Source: Deltaproteobacteria bacterium (GTDB lineage: Bacteria; Desulfobacterota; Desulfobacteria; Desulfobacterales; SURF-15). Taken from it: DNA of 10,025 nt. The notes beneath the pieces are model-generated. The model saw only the letters and a program-made list of their open reading frames with translations. It searched no databases and had not been told where the DNA came from. Below are positions 1 to 5,567 of this stretch, one piece after another. Where the stretch lies: NCBI GenBank assembly GCA_024644775.1, contig JAHEHB010000182.1, forward strand, positions 1-10,025. The letters run 5' to 3'. The translations under genes and the position numbers were made by a program. Each line of letters begins with the position of its first letter. The stretch's first letter is position 1.

Positions 1-1221
1 TTTCTCTCCACCGGAAAGTACGCTGATTTTTTTAAGCGCATCATCGCCTGAAAACATCATGGAACCACAAATTCGACGGACTGATTGCCGATTCATGTGT
101 GGATTTGAGATTTGAATTTCTTCTTCCACGGTTCGTGCGTCGACAAGGTTTCGAATATTGGTTTGCTCAAAAAAACCGGGCACAACGCCGGCCCTCCAGT
201 TGATTTCACCACTTTGTTGCGTTAGTTGGTCGGCTAAAAGCCGCAGCAGGGTTGTTTTTCCTTTCCCGTTTTTCCCGATAACACAAACACGGTCTCCAGT
301 TTTAACTGAGATATTAAGATCGGTGATCAGCGATTTTTGAGGATGGTAGGAAAAGGAAACCCCCTCAATATCTAACATGTTTTTTCCTGAAAACGGCAAA
401 CTCTGGAATGAGAAATCGAGTGTTTTTATTTTTTCGAGCTTTTTCGATTTTTCCATTTTTCCCAGGAGTTTAACCCGGGACTCCACCAGATTGGCGAGTC
501 GCGCTTTGGCTCTGAATCGACGAATGAATTGGTCGATTTCTTTCTTGCGACGTTCGTCCTTGAGTCGCGTGTTTTCGTAGATTTCTTCTTCCTGTGCGAT
601 TTGTGTGTAGTATTTTTCCGTTGCGCCGATAATTTTTCTCAACTTTTTGCGGTGAATTCCCATGGTGTGAGTTACAATGGCATCCATAAAACCCCTGTCA
701 TGGGTAATCAGCATCAGTTCATGGGGCCATGTCAGGAGAAATCGTTCGATCCACCGGATCGAAGCAATATCCAGGTAGTTGGTCGGTTCATCCAGTAAGA
801 GCAAATCCGGTTCGGAAACAAGGACCTTTGCGAGATTTAAACGTACCTGAAATCCACCTGAGAAATGCTCAGGCGGCCGCTCCATATCATCTGTTGAAAA
901 ACCGAGACCGGCCAATATCCTCTCCACCTTCCAAGAATGATCCCGAGAATCTCCAGGGAGCCCTTTCATCCCTTCCTTGAGTACGGTGTCCTCTGTAAAT
1001 TCCAGAAGCTGATGAACATAACCGATACGATAATTTTTGGGGATATTGATGGCACCTGAATCAGGATGTTCCTCACCGGCAATCAGGCGGAAAAGGGTTG
1101 TTTTTCCGTGTCCGTTTCGAGCCACCAGTCCCAATCGTTCGCGGGGATTTAATTTAAATCCGATGTTTTGAAAGAGCACCTGTCCGCCATAACTTTTTGT
1201 CAAATTTTCAACGCTGATCAT
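1..1221 (-). CDS. ABC-F family ATPase, N-terminal 407 codons (cut by window edge)
   Basis: This is a soluble protein with two ATP-binding cassettes and no membrane segment in the visible part, the layout of the ABC-F family (Uup, YheS, EttA type), whose members act on the ribosome. The first cassette shows a Walker A (ARNGHGKTT, residues 34-42), a signature FSGGFQ (120-125), a Walker B LLLLDEPTNYLD (140-151) and the switch histidine in THD (H174). A lysine, arginine and glutamate-rich linker follows, about residues 190-265, as expected for the ABC-F interdomain arm. The second cassette has Walker A GKNGKGKTT (316-324), and the visible part ends at its signature LSGGEK (402-407). Family members are usually about 530-650 residues, so the second Walker B and C-terminus lie outside the window. 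The start ATG at 1221 directly precedes the conserved first beta-strand (ISVENLTKSYG). Which ABC-F subfamily it belongs to cannot be settled from the fragment. Confidence 0.93.
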   Translation of the reverse strand, partial: MISVENLTKSYGGQVLFQNIGFKLNPRERLGLVARNGHGKTTLFRLIAGEEHPDSGAINIPKNYRIGYVHQLLEFTEDTVLKEGMKGLPGDSRDHSWKVERILAGLGFSTDDMERPPEHFSGGFQVRLNLAKVLVSEPDLLLLDEPTNYLDIASIRWIERFLLTWPHELMLITHDRGFMDAIVTHTMGIHRKKLRKIIGATEKYYTQIAQEEEIYENTRLKDERRKKEIDQFIRRFRAKARLANLVESRVKLLGKMEKSKKLEKIKTLDFSFQSLPFSGKNMLDIEGVSFSYHPQKSLITDLNISVKTGDRVCVIGKNGKGKTTLLRLLADQLTQQSGEINWRAGVVPGFFEQTNIRNLVDARTVEEEIQISNPHMNRQSVRRICGSMMFSGDDALKKISVLSGGEK

Positions 1222-1247
1222 ATCTGCACCCGTAAAAACGACACTTT

Positions 1248-1276
1248 TATCTAGCTTATTCGCAGGCAAATATCAA
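1248..1276 (-). promoter_or_regulatory. possible sigma70-type promoter for the ABC-F gene
   Basis: Read on the minus strand, TTGATA (1276-1271, five of six matches to TTGACA) is followed after 17 bases by TAGATA (1253-1248, a weak -10). Transcription would start near 1241 and give a leader of about 20 bases. Position and spacing are good but the -10 is poor, so this is only a candidate. Confidence 0.33.
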
Positions 1277-1322
1277 TACTTGATAGTCTCCCGAAAAGAC
1301 AAAAAAATGATCTTTCTACGAG

Positions 1323-1406
1323 AGTGTTTTGCATTTGGTGTTTCGTATTCTAACGAAATGAAATGATGCTATATACTTTAAACAAAACACTAAATACGAA
1401 ACACTA
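1323..1406. repeat. inverted pair of a repeat built from two 14-base units
   Basis: The left arm (1323-1350) reads as two 14-base units, AGTGTTTTGCATTT then GGTGTTTCGTATTC. The right arm, read on the minus strand from 1405, is AGTGTTTCGTATTT followed by a diverged second unit. Over 21 bases the arms match at 18 positions, and all three differences are transitions. The loop between them is about 40 bases. Another copy of the right-arm sequence lies at 3477-3498. Function is unknown. The pair sits between the divergent ABC-F and heat-shock genes and could form a hairpin if transcribed. Confidence 0.7.
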
Positions 1407-1467
1407 TAATCTTGTTAGGAACTTGTAATTTTCTGTATCGGCATTAATGTACCAATTAAACGATTGA

Positions 1468-1488
1468 GCATTTGGTGTATACCAATGC
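1468..1488. promoter_or_regulatory. short dyad upstream of the small heat-shock gene
   Basis: GCATTTGGT and ACCAATGC form an 8-base-pair dyad with one bulged T around the centre GTAT, roughly 70 bases before the start codon. It is the size of a repressor operator or a small hairpin. It resembles neither the CIRCE element nor a sigma32 promoter. Role inferred from position only. Confidence 0.3.
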
Positions 1489-1541
1489 AAAATAAAGATA
1501 TGAATTTGACACCCAAAAAATAATCGTCGCAAATAACACCC

Positions 1542-1549
1542 AAGGAGGT
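1542..1549 (+). promoter_or_regulatory. near-ideal Shine-Dalgarno site of the small heat-shock gene
   Basis: AAGGAGGT lies seven bases before the ATG at 1557 and is a full eight-base match to the 16S rRNA anti-Shine-Dalgarno. It is among the strongest ribosome sites in the window and fixes the start codon. A TTGACA at 1506-1511 could be a -35, but the hexamer 17 bases on (GCAAAT) is a poor -10, so no promoter is called. Confidence 0.8.
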
Positions 1550-1556
1550 AAACACC

Positions 1557-1859
1557 ATGGCAGAAGAAAAACTCAAAGTTGCACCGAGTGTATGTTCCTA
1601 TGTAGATGACGAGCATTTATCCTTAACCATCGAAGTTGCAATTCCGGGCGTTAATAAAGATGACATTAAATTGAGGATGCACGATGATAGTTTTAATCTG
1701 ATCGCTCCAAGGGGTGATTTTGACTACGTGACCACATCCGCCTTCTGCTGCCCTGTTAATGCCAATGACGCAAAATCGACGTACAAAGATGGACTCCTAA
1801 AAATAGAGGTGCCATTCAAAGATCCGATGGAGGACGCGATTGACGTTCCCATCAGTTAA
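1557..1859 (+). CDS. small heat-shock protein (Hsp20/alpha-crystallin domain), minimal form
   Basis: A 100-residue protein that is almost only an alpha-crystallin domain. Small heat-shock proteins are ATP-independent holdases in the cytoplasm that bind unfolding proteins. Diagnostic features are [17 protein letters not shown] (residues 23-39), the classic beta-strand followed by a PGV-x-K-D-D-I turn, and GLLKIEVP (79-86), the conserved G-x-L-x4-P block. A V-P-I triplet (97-99) at the extreme C-terminus could be the V/I-x-V/I motif used for oligomer assembly. The arm before the domain is only about 20 residues, whereas bacterial Hsp20 proteins are commonly 140-160 residues long. Unusual for the family are three cysteines: C13 and an adjacent pair C64-C65. 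A strong ribosome site precedes the gene and a stem-loop terminator follows it, so it is probably monocistronic. Family call is firm; chaperone activity is inferred. Confidence 0.85.
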   Translation: MAEEKLKVAPSVCSYVDDEHLSLTIEVAIPGVNKDDIKLRMHDDSFNLIAPRGDFDYVTTSAFCCPVNANDAKSTYKDGLLKIEVPFKDPMEDAIDVPIS

Positions 1860-1907
1860 TCGTGCGAATGGTATTTTTTTTGAATTATGTCTATTCGTGT
1901 GTTTCAC

Positions 1908-1955
1908 AAAAGCGCCGCCTTTTGAAGCGATCACAATTATTGGGGCGGCGCTTTT
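1908..1955 (+). terminator. stem-loop terminator after the small heat-shock gene
   Basis: AAAAGCGCCGCC (1908-1919) pairs perfectly with GGCGGCGCTTTT (1944-1955), a 12-base-pair GC-rich stem that ends in a short T run. Two G-T wobbles extend it inward. The 24-base loop is larger than usual. The flanking A and T runs mean it could also stop transcription coming from the other strand. It lies between the heat-shock gene and the next plus-strand gene and separates them as transcription units. Confidence 0.8.
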
Positions 1956-1982
1956 CATACGATTTCAATAAGGAAATATCAG

Positions 1983-2903
1983 ATGACAGTAAATGCCAAA
2001 GCCATGGTGCTTGCGTCGTTTGCGGCTGACTCCCTTGCATTGGGCGCACATTGGATATATGATACCCATCAAATAGACGGCACATTCGGCCGGGTCGATC
2101 ATCTCTTAAAACCGCTACCAGATACGTATCACGAAACCAAGGATCTCGGTGAATTTACCCATTATGGCGATCAGACCCTGTGTCTACTGGAGTCTCTTTC
2201 AGCCAAACGCGGTTTTGATCTGAATCACTTTGCGCAATCCTGGAGGGCCATGTTCAAAGAATACAACGGGTACTTTGATCAGGCCACCAAAGCGACACTT
2301 GAAAATTTTGAATCCGGGAAAGCGCCCAACCATTCAGGTTCCCCATCAAGCGACCTGGGTGGTGCGTCGCGCATTGCTCCTTTGATCTACCGTTATCGGG
2401 ATGATCTCGGAACACTGGTATCCCATGCGAAAATCCAAACTGCGATGACTCACGACAAGTCACATGTGATACAAAGTGCGGCATTCTTTTCCGAGCTCGC
2501 TTGGAAGGTGCTCGACGGAATCCGTCCGACCGCTGCCATCAACCAACTATTGGAAGCACGGTTTAATCAAGCACCTTTTTCGAAATGGACCTCAGAGGGC
2601 CTGAAAAGCGCAGCGTTAGAGACGCGACAAGCCATTTCGAATTTTGGACAAATGTGTGAAGCGGATGCTGCTTTTCCCTCCGTGATTCATCTCATCGCAA
2701 AATATGAAAACGATCTAAAGGAAGGTTTGGTCGAAAATGTAATGGCAGGGGGTGATTCTGCCGCAAGAGGCTTGCTGACAGGAATGATTTTAGGCGCCCA
2801 TCAGGGACTGGATGCAATCCCTAGAGACTGGTTGTCTGATTTAAAGCAACACACACACATCGTCGCGCTGTTAAATACGCTCGATGGCGTGCAATCGGTT
2901 TGA
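1983..2903 (+). CDS. divergent ADP-ribosylglycohydrolase-family protein (crystallin J1-like)
   Basis: The 306-residue all-helical protein carries the family landmarks in order: FAADSLALGAHW (13-24, matching the G-x-x-x-GDALG region), THYGDQT (59-65, in place of the metal-binding T-D-D-T), DLGGASRIAPL (124-134, matching SGAS-R-IAPL), THD (156-158) and AGGDSAARGLLTG (255-267, in place of GGDTDT). Known members remove ADP-ribose from proteins or small molecules using two magnesium ions. Here the second aspartate of the GGDTD pair is alanine (A260) and the TDDT site keeps one clear aspartate (D63), so one metal site looks lost. That resembles the crystallin J1 branch, where catalysis is uncertain. 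The start ATG has AAGGA at 1970-1974. The terminator upstream gives the gene its own unit, and it converges with the diiron gene across 35 bases. Family assignment is good; substrate unknown. Confidence 0.82.
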   Translation: MTVNAKAMVLASFAADSLALGAHWIYDTHQIDGTFGRVDHLLKPLPDTYHETKDLGEFTHYGDQTLCLLESLSAKRGFDLNHFAQSWRAMFKEYNGYFDQATKATLENFESGKAPNHSGSPSSDLGGASRIAPLIYRYRDDLGTLVSHAKIQTAMTHDKSHVIQSAAFFSELAWKVLDGIRPTAAINQLLEARFNQAPFSKWTSEGLKSAALETRQAISNFGQMCEADAAFPSVIHLIAKYENDLKEGLVENVMAGGDSAARGLLTGMILGAHQGLDAIPRDWLSDLKQHTHIVALLNTLDGVQSV

Positions 2904-2938
2904 TTTGTATGTGGTTCTGAAACGATTTGAGCGAGCCT

Positions 2939-3406
2939 TTATCCACCGGCTGTCTGCGGAAAGGCTGTATTGGCGTATAAATATTCCATTTTTTCTTTAT
3001 GTTTGAGTTCCTCTTGCGCCATTTTTCTCAGGATGTCTTTTGTTTCCCCTTCGGGCTGCTGATCGGCAATGTCTGAGTAAAATTCGTGAGACTTCAGCTC
3101 TCGATGGGCAGCGACAATGTAAATTTCCTCATTTTTTATATCCGATTCAGGATCCGGCTCCATCTGATGTTCAGCAATTTTATAGTATTTCACCTCTTTC
3201 TTTCGAAATGTATCTGAGTTATAATTTCCATCTCGAAAGTTAACGAGAAATTTTTTATGCTTTTTTTCCTCTTTGGCGATCCACTCTAATGTATCTCGTA
3301 CACCTCTGTCCTCCACTTTGCTGAGGATATCCATGTAGAAATCGTATGCTGCCTCCTCTCGTCCGATTGCAATATCAATCAAATCCGCCAGGCTTTTATC
3401 TTCCAT
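2939..3406 (-). CDS. rubrerythrin/ferritin-like diiron protein
   Basis: A 155-residue four-helix-bundle protein of the rubrerythrin-type ferritin superfamily, cytoplasmic. Two repeated metal-binding halves are visible: E17/E18 in GREEAAYDFY with E47-x-x-H50 (KEEKKH), then E103 and E108 in AAHRELKSHEFY with E133-x-x-H136 (QEELKH). These give the carboxylate and histidine ligands for a diiron centre. The C-terminal rubredoxin domain (CxxC pairs) of true rubrerythrin is absent; the protein contains no cysteine at all. Family members in anaerobes detoxify peroxide or handle iron, but without rubredoxin an external electron donor would be needed. The start ATG at 3406 is preceded on the minus strand by AGGGAGAT as ribosome site. 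The gene points away from the repeat-rich gap and converges with the ADP-ribosylglycohydrolase-like gene. A role in oxidative stress is inferred. Confidence 0.87.
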   Translation of the reverse strand: MEDKSLADLIDIAIGREEAAYDFYMDILSKVEDRGVRDTLEWIAKEEKKHKKFLVNFRDGNYNSDTFRKKEVKYYKIAEHQMEPDPESDIKNEEIYIVAAHRELKSHEFYSDIADQQPEGETKDILRKMAQEELKHKEKMEYLYANTAFPQTAGG

Positions 3407-3439
3407 TTTAGAATCTCCCTATTAACAATGAGTGAATAT

Positions 3440-3471
3440 ATGATGAAATCGTAAAAAACCGAATTCATCAA
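3440..3471. repeat. palindromic motif, copy 1
   Basis: TGATGAAATCG (3441-3451) and CGAATTCATCA (3460-3470) form an 11-base arm pair (10 matches) around TAAAAAAC. The stretch 3450-3475 recurs directly at 3747-3772 with 24 of 26 bases the same. It lies 35 bases upstream of the diiron gene's start codon, so it could also affect that promoter. Confidence 0.7.
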
Positions 3472-3476
3472 GTGTG

Positions 3477-3498
3477 TAGTGTTTCGTATTTAGTGTTT
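3477..3498 (+). repeat. third copy of the 14-base-unit repeat
   Basis: AGTGTTTCGTATTT starting at 3478 followed by AGTGTTT is identical over 22 bases (3477-3498) to the minus strand of 1406-1385. With that copy it forms an inverted pair about 2.1 kb apart that brackets the heat-shock, ADP-ribosylglycohydrolase-like and diiron genes. Confidence 0.75.
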
Positions 3499-3557
3499 GG
3501 TTTGAAATATATGACGTCATATCAGAAAGACAAGAAAAAAAAATTAATGCTAAAAGG

Positions 3558-3733
3558 TTGATAAACTCATAAAAAGTCCGAAAGCTGTCATGCCGGACTT
3601 GATCCCCGCTAAGAACGGGATCTTCGACCGGTATCCAGAAGCCATTTAATTTACTGGATTCCTCCTGGACTCGATCCGGGATCTACCGGAATGACAGAAA
3701 AACGTGTTTTTCGACTTTTTGCGAAACCATCAA
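3558..3733. mobile_element. MITE-like element with nested inverted ends (no coding capacity)
   Basis: The outer ends are inverted copies of the motif TTGATnnnTTCGTAAAAAGTC: the left end starts TTGATAAACTCATAAAAAG (3558-3576), and the right end, read on the minus strand from 3733, starts TTGATGGTTTCGCAAAAAG. Inside these is a second inverted pair, CTGTCATGCCGG (3585-3596) and CCGGAATGACAG (3686-3697), 11 of 12 matching. Further in, GTATCCAG (about 3633) faces CTGGATTC (about 3655). The 176 bases contain no ORF of note and could fold as one long hairpin. Sequences with a 'GTCATGCCGGACTTGATCC' core are, to my knowledge, widespread as dispersed repeats in Desulfobacterota genomes. No clear target-site duplication was found, so mobility is inferred. 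Confidence 0.6.
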
Positions 3734-3736
3734 AGA

Positions 3737-3768
3737 TTGATATATTCGTAAAAAGTCGAATTCATCAA
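3737..3768. repeat. palindromic motif, copy adjacent to the MITE-like element
   Basis: TTGATATATTCG (3737-3748) and CGAATTCATCAA (3757-3768) form a 12-base arm pair (10 matches) around TAAAAAGT. It repeats the motif at 3440-3471 in the same orientation and lies three bases from the end of the MITE-like element, whose termini carry the same motif. Confidence 0.68.
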
Positions 3769-3782
3769 GTGTTTTTCTGTGT

Positions 3783-3819
3783 GATTCCGTGGCAAATAAT
3801 TCGTGTTCATCCGGGGCCA
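3783..3819. repeat. degenerate GTGGC / TTCGTG / TCCGGGGCC stretch, possible dispersed repeat
   Basis: ATTCCGTGGC, then TTCGTG and ATCCGGGGCCA, recall a low-complexity intergenic phrase I associate with several anaerobe genomes. It holds no ORF and no clear hairpin. The rest of the gap to 3907 is AT-rich, with no confident promoter for the rhodanese gene. The resemblance is from memory only. Confidence 0.22.
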
Positions 3820-3907
3820 TTTTTTTCATTAGGCTAAAATAATACAAGCGGACAAATAACGGTTGAGGTTTTTCTTTGGGTATTATATTTTACTCGCTAA
3901 AAAAGAC

Positions 3908-4474
3908 ATGCGGAGATCTTTTCTGTTTACATCAGATTTAATCAGAGAGCAGCGTAAAAGGGGATTCTTTCAGCGACTTGCGGGCATATTAAAGGAATCC
4001 GCCACACTTTTGGGGATTTCAATTATCGCCGCTTTGGTTTTTAATTTCGTTTCCCCCAAAGGCATCGCCTTTTTTGGCCCGTCTCGCAAGATTTTCCTGT
4101 CGGGCCCCAATACCCCGGAGAATCGGGAGAAAGGGTTTTTCGTAGAGATAACAGATGTCGAGATGGCAAAACGCATTTTTGACAGTGGGACTGTATTGTT
4201 TGTTGACGCCCGCTCTGATGACGCCTACAGAGAGGGGCATATTAAAGACGCCGTATCGCTTCCCTATGGAAGGTTTAGCGAAGCGATAGAGGGTTTTAAA
4301 AACCGGTATCCTTTTACTACTTCAATCGTGACGTATTGCTCGGGAATATCCTGTAGGGACAGCCATGAATTGGGGAAACTACTATTAATGGCAGGATATG
4401 AGAATATTAGAATATTTATTGGCGGCTATCCTGCGTGGGAACAGAGAGACTATCCCAGTGAAGGAACGAATTAA
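3908..4474 (+). CDS. membrane-anchored rhodanese-like protein
   Basis: From ATG 3908 the protein has 188 residues. A basic N-terminus (R2, R3, R13, R16, K17, R18) precedes one hydrophobic helix, residues 32-48. By the positive-inside rule the C-terminal domain should face the periplasm. Residues about 80-182 are a rhodanese domain: FVDARSDDAYREGHI (98-112) carries the usual D-x-R and GHI motifs, and TYCSGISCRDS (142-152) is the active loop with catalytic C144. Rhodaneses carry sulfane sulfur on that cysteine. The loop is unusual: a second cysteine, C149, sits where the arginine of C-x4-R normally lies, with R150 one residue later. The start is uncertain: an in-frame TTG at 3863 would add 15 residues, and neither start has a good ribosome site. 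The 3' end overlaps the MauE-like gene, so the two are almost surely co-expressed. Function as a periplasmic sulfur or thiol relay is inferred. Confidence 0.85.
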   Translation: MRRSFLFTSDLIREQRKRGFFQRLAGILKESATLLGISIIAALVFNFVSPKGIAFFGPSRKIFLSGPNTPENREKGFFVEITDVEMAKRIFDSGTVLFVDARSDDAYREGHIKDAVSLPYGRFSEAIEGFKNRYPFTTSIVTYCSGISCRDSHELGKLLLMAGYENIRIFIGGYPAWEQRDYPSEGTN

Positions 4475-4925
4475 AAGGGTTTATTATCATCCCTGGGTGG
4501 AGTTCGGTATCCGATGGGTTCTAGGGGTTTCTTTTATGTTCGCATCGTATCATAAAATTGTGGACCCGGAATCGTTTGCCAGAGCCATCTACAGTTATGA
4601 TCTGTTTCCGGAATTCACTATAAATATTATGGCCGCCATACTCCCTTATCTCGAACTCATATCGGGTCTTGCACTCATATTGGGTGCGTATTACCGGGGT
4701 GCGGCTGCGCTGATCGGTTGGATGCTGATTGCCTTTATCATTTCGGTATCCATAAACCTGATCAGAGGGCATGAATTTGACTGCGGCTGTTTTTCTGTAG
4801 GCAAATCCAGTTTAGAAGAATTTGTTGAACTCTACTTGCTTAGAGATGCTATGTTGTGGTGTTTCGCTCTCTATGTCTTGTTTTTCAGCGGAAAACGGAA
4901 GTGGTGCATCCAAAAAATCGGGTAA
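4458..4925 (+). CDS. MauE/DoxX-type redox-associated membrane protein
   Basis: A 155-residue inner-membrane protein with four hydrophobic helices: about 17-32, 53-76, 81-102 and 128-144. The hallmark is FDCGCFSVG, with C109 and C111 after the third helix, matching the DCGCFG motif of the MauE branch of the DoxX-like superfamily. MauE is needed for disulfide formation in methylamine dehydrogenase maturation, and relatives are thought to pass electrons or thiol equivalents across the membrane. The GTG at 4458 is preferred because it leaves a 17-base overlap with the rhodanese gene. An ATG at 4398 in the same frame would add 20 residues but needs a 77-base overlap, and it would add a segment not resembling a MauE start. 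A further cysteine lies in the basic C-terminal tail (KWCIQK). The tight coupling to a rhodanese suggests the two proteins exchange persulfide or disulfide equivalents; this is inference. Confidence 0.83.
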   Translation: MKERIKRVYYHPWVEFGIRWVLGVSFMFASYHKIVDPESFARAIYSYDLFPEFTINIMAAILPYLELISGLALILGAYYRGAAALIGWMLIAFIISVSINLIRGHEFDCGCFSVGKSSLEEFVELYLLRDAMLWCFALYVLFFSGKRKWCIQKIG

Positions 4926-5001
4926 AGGAATTTTGGTTGACTTATGTGCCACAGTGTAGCATATTGCGTCATCTAAAAAAAAAGAAAGGTTTATCACACT
5001 C

Positions 5002-5379
5002 TTGGATAGTAAAGAATTCTCAAGATTACGCAAACGACTGAATAAGACGCAACGAGAGATCGCACAACTGCTGGGAACATCTCTAAAAGCCGTTCACAGC
5101 TACGAGCAGGGCTGGCGTTCGATACCGCCTCATGTAGAACGGCAGGTCTATTTCCTTGTCACGCGTCTGAACAAAAAGATAGACAACAATATGCCCTGCT
5201 GGAAAATAATGGCATGTCCCTCGGTTCGTCGGAGCCGTTGTCCTGCTTGGGAATTCAAATCCGGTGACTTATGCTGGTTTATTAACGGCACTATTTGTGA
5301 AGGACATGTTCATAATAAGTGGAAAGAGAAAATGAAAAGTTGCCGTAGTTGCAAGGTGTTAACCTCTCAGCTATCCTAA
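5002..5379 (+). CDS. XRE-type helix-turn-helix protein fused to a two-CW cysteine-rich domain
   Basis: The 125-residue protein has two parts. Residues about 4-55 are a Cro/C1-type helix-turn-helix: TQREIAQLLG (16-25) as the second helix, SLKAVHSYEQG (27-37) as the recognition helix, then WRSIP. Residues 65-118 hold seven cysteines (C66, C72, C80, C91, C99, C114, C117), including the paired C66-W67 and C91-W92 that define the 'two-CW' domain, plus H102 and H104. Such cysteine sets probably bind zinc or an iron-sulfur cluster; which one is not known. The gene starts with TTG, the first usual start codon after the in-frame stop at 4957. AAAGG (4985-4989) is a weak ribosome site 12 bases away. 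It follows the MauE-like gene by 76 bases on the same strand. A DNA-binding redox or metal sensor for the neighbouring pair is plausible but inferred. Confidence 0.78.
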   Translation: MDSKEFSRLRKRLNKTQREIAQLLGTSLKAVHSYEQGWRSIPPHVERQVYFLVTRLNKKIDNNMPCWKIMACPSVRRSRCPAWEFKSGDLCWFINGTICEGHVHNKWKEKMKSCRSCKVLTSQLS

Positions 5380-5385
5380 CCCAGT

Positions 5386-5402
5386 TCCCGCCTATAGCGG
5401 GA
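5386..5402 (+). terminator. small GC hairpin after the helix-turn-helix gene
   Basis: TCCCGC (5386-5391) and GCGGGA (5397-5402) form a perfect six-base-pair stem with the loop CTATA, seven bases after the stop codon. No T run follows, so it is at best a weak terminator or an RNA 3' end protector. Confidence 0.35.
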
Positions 5403-5410
5403 GAATCGAA

Positions 5411-5477
5411 AAGAATTCACCACAACGGCACAAAGACACAATGTTGTTATGTTTTATTGGTGTCTTGGTGTATTCTT
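5411..5477. repeat. degenerate inverted repeat (CACAAAGACAC type)
   Basis: CACAAAGACAC (5429-5439) faces GTGTCTTGGTG (5460-5470), 10 of 11 paired. Outside it AAGAAT (5411-5416) faces ATTCTT (5472-5477). The two sides are unequal in length, so the outer stem needs a large bulge. 'CACCACAA..GGCACAAAGACAC' phrases are, to my knowledge, common dispersed repeats in anaerobe genomes. The rest of the gap from 5380 to 5603 is AT-rich with no recognisable S-box (SAM) riboswitch. Confidence 0.5.
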
Positions 5478-5567
5478 CGCTGGTAGTAAATTCTGCCACA
5501 AAAACACAAATTAAGAATATCACTTTTACATACACTCACGTCAGCATCACCCAGTAATACGAGTTCG

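Noticed and set aside
529..980. Plus-strand open frames across the ABC-F gene
   Set aside because: They lie antisense to a well-conserved minus-strand coding region and show no recognisable protein features of their own.
1098..1122. First Walker A of the ABC-F protein begins with alanine instead of glycine (ARNGHGKTT)
   Set aside because: The accepted P-loop pattern allows alanine or glycine at this position, and the signature and Walker B of the same cassette are intact, so there is no reason to call the site defective.
3441..3772. Regular palindromes and repeats considered as a CRISPR array
   Set aside because: Copies are few, unevenly spaced and in both orientations, spacer-like segments differ greatly in length, and no cas gene is present.
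4398..4457. Upstream ATG start of the MauE-like gene adding 20 residues
   Set aside because: It would require a 77-base overlap with the rhodanese gene and adds a segment that mirrors the out-of-frame rhodanese C-terminus. The GTG at 4458 gives a more normal overlap.
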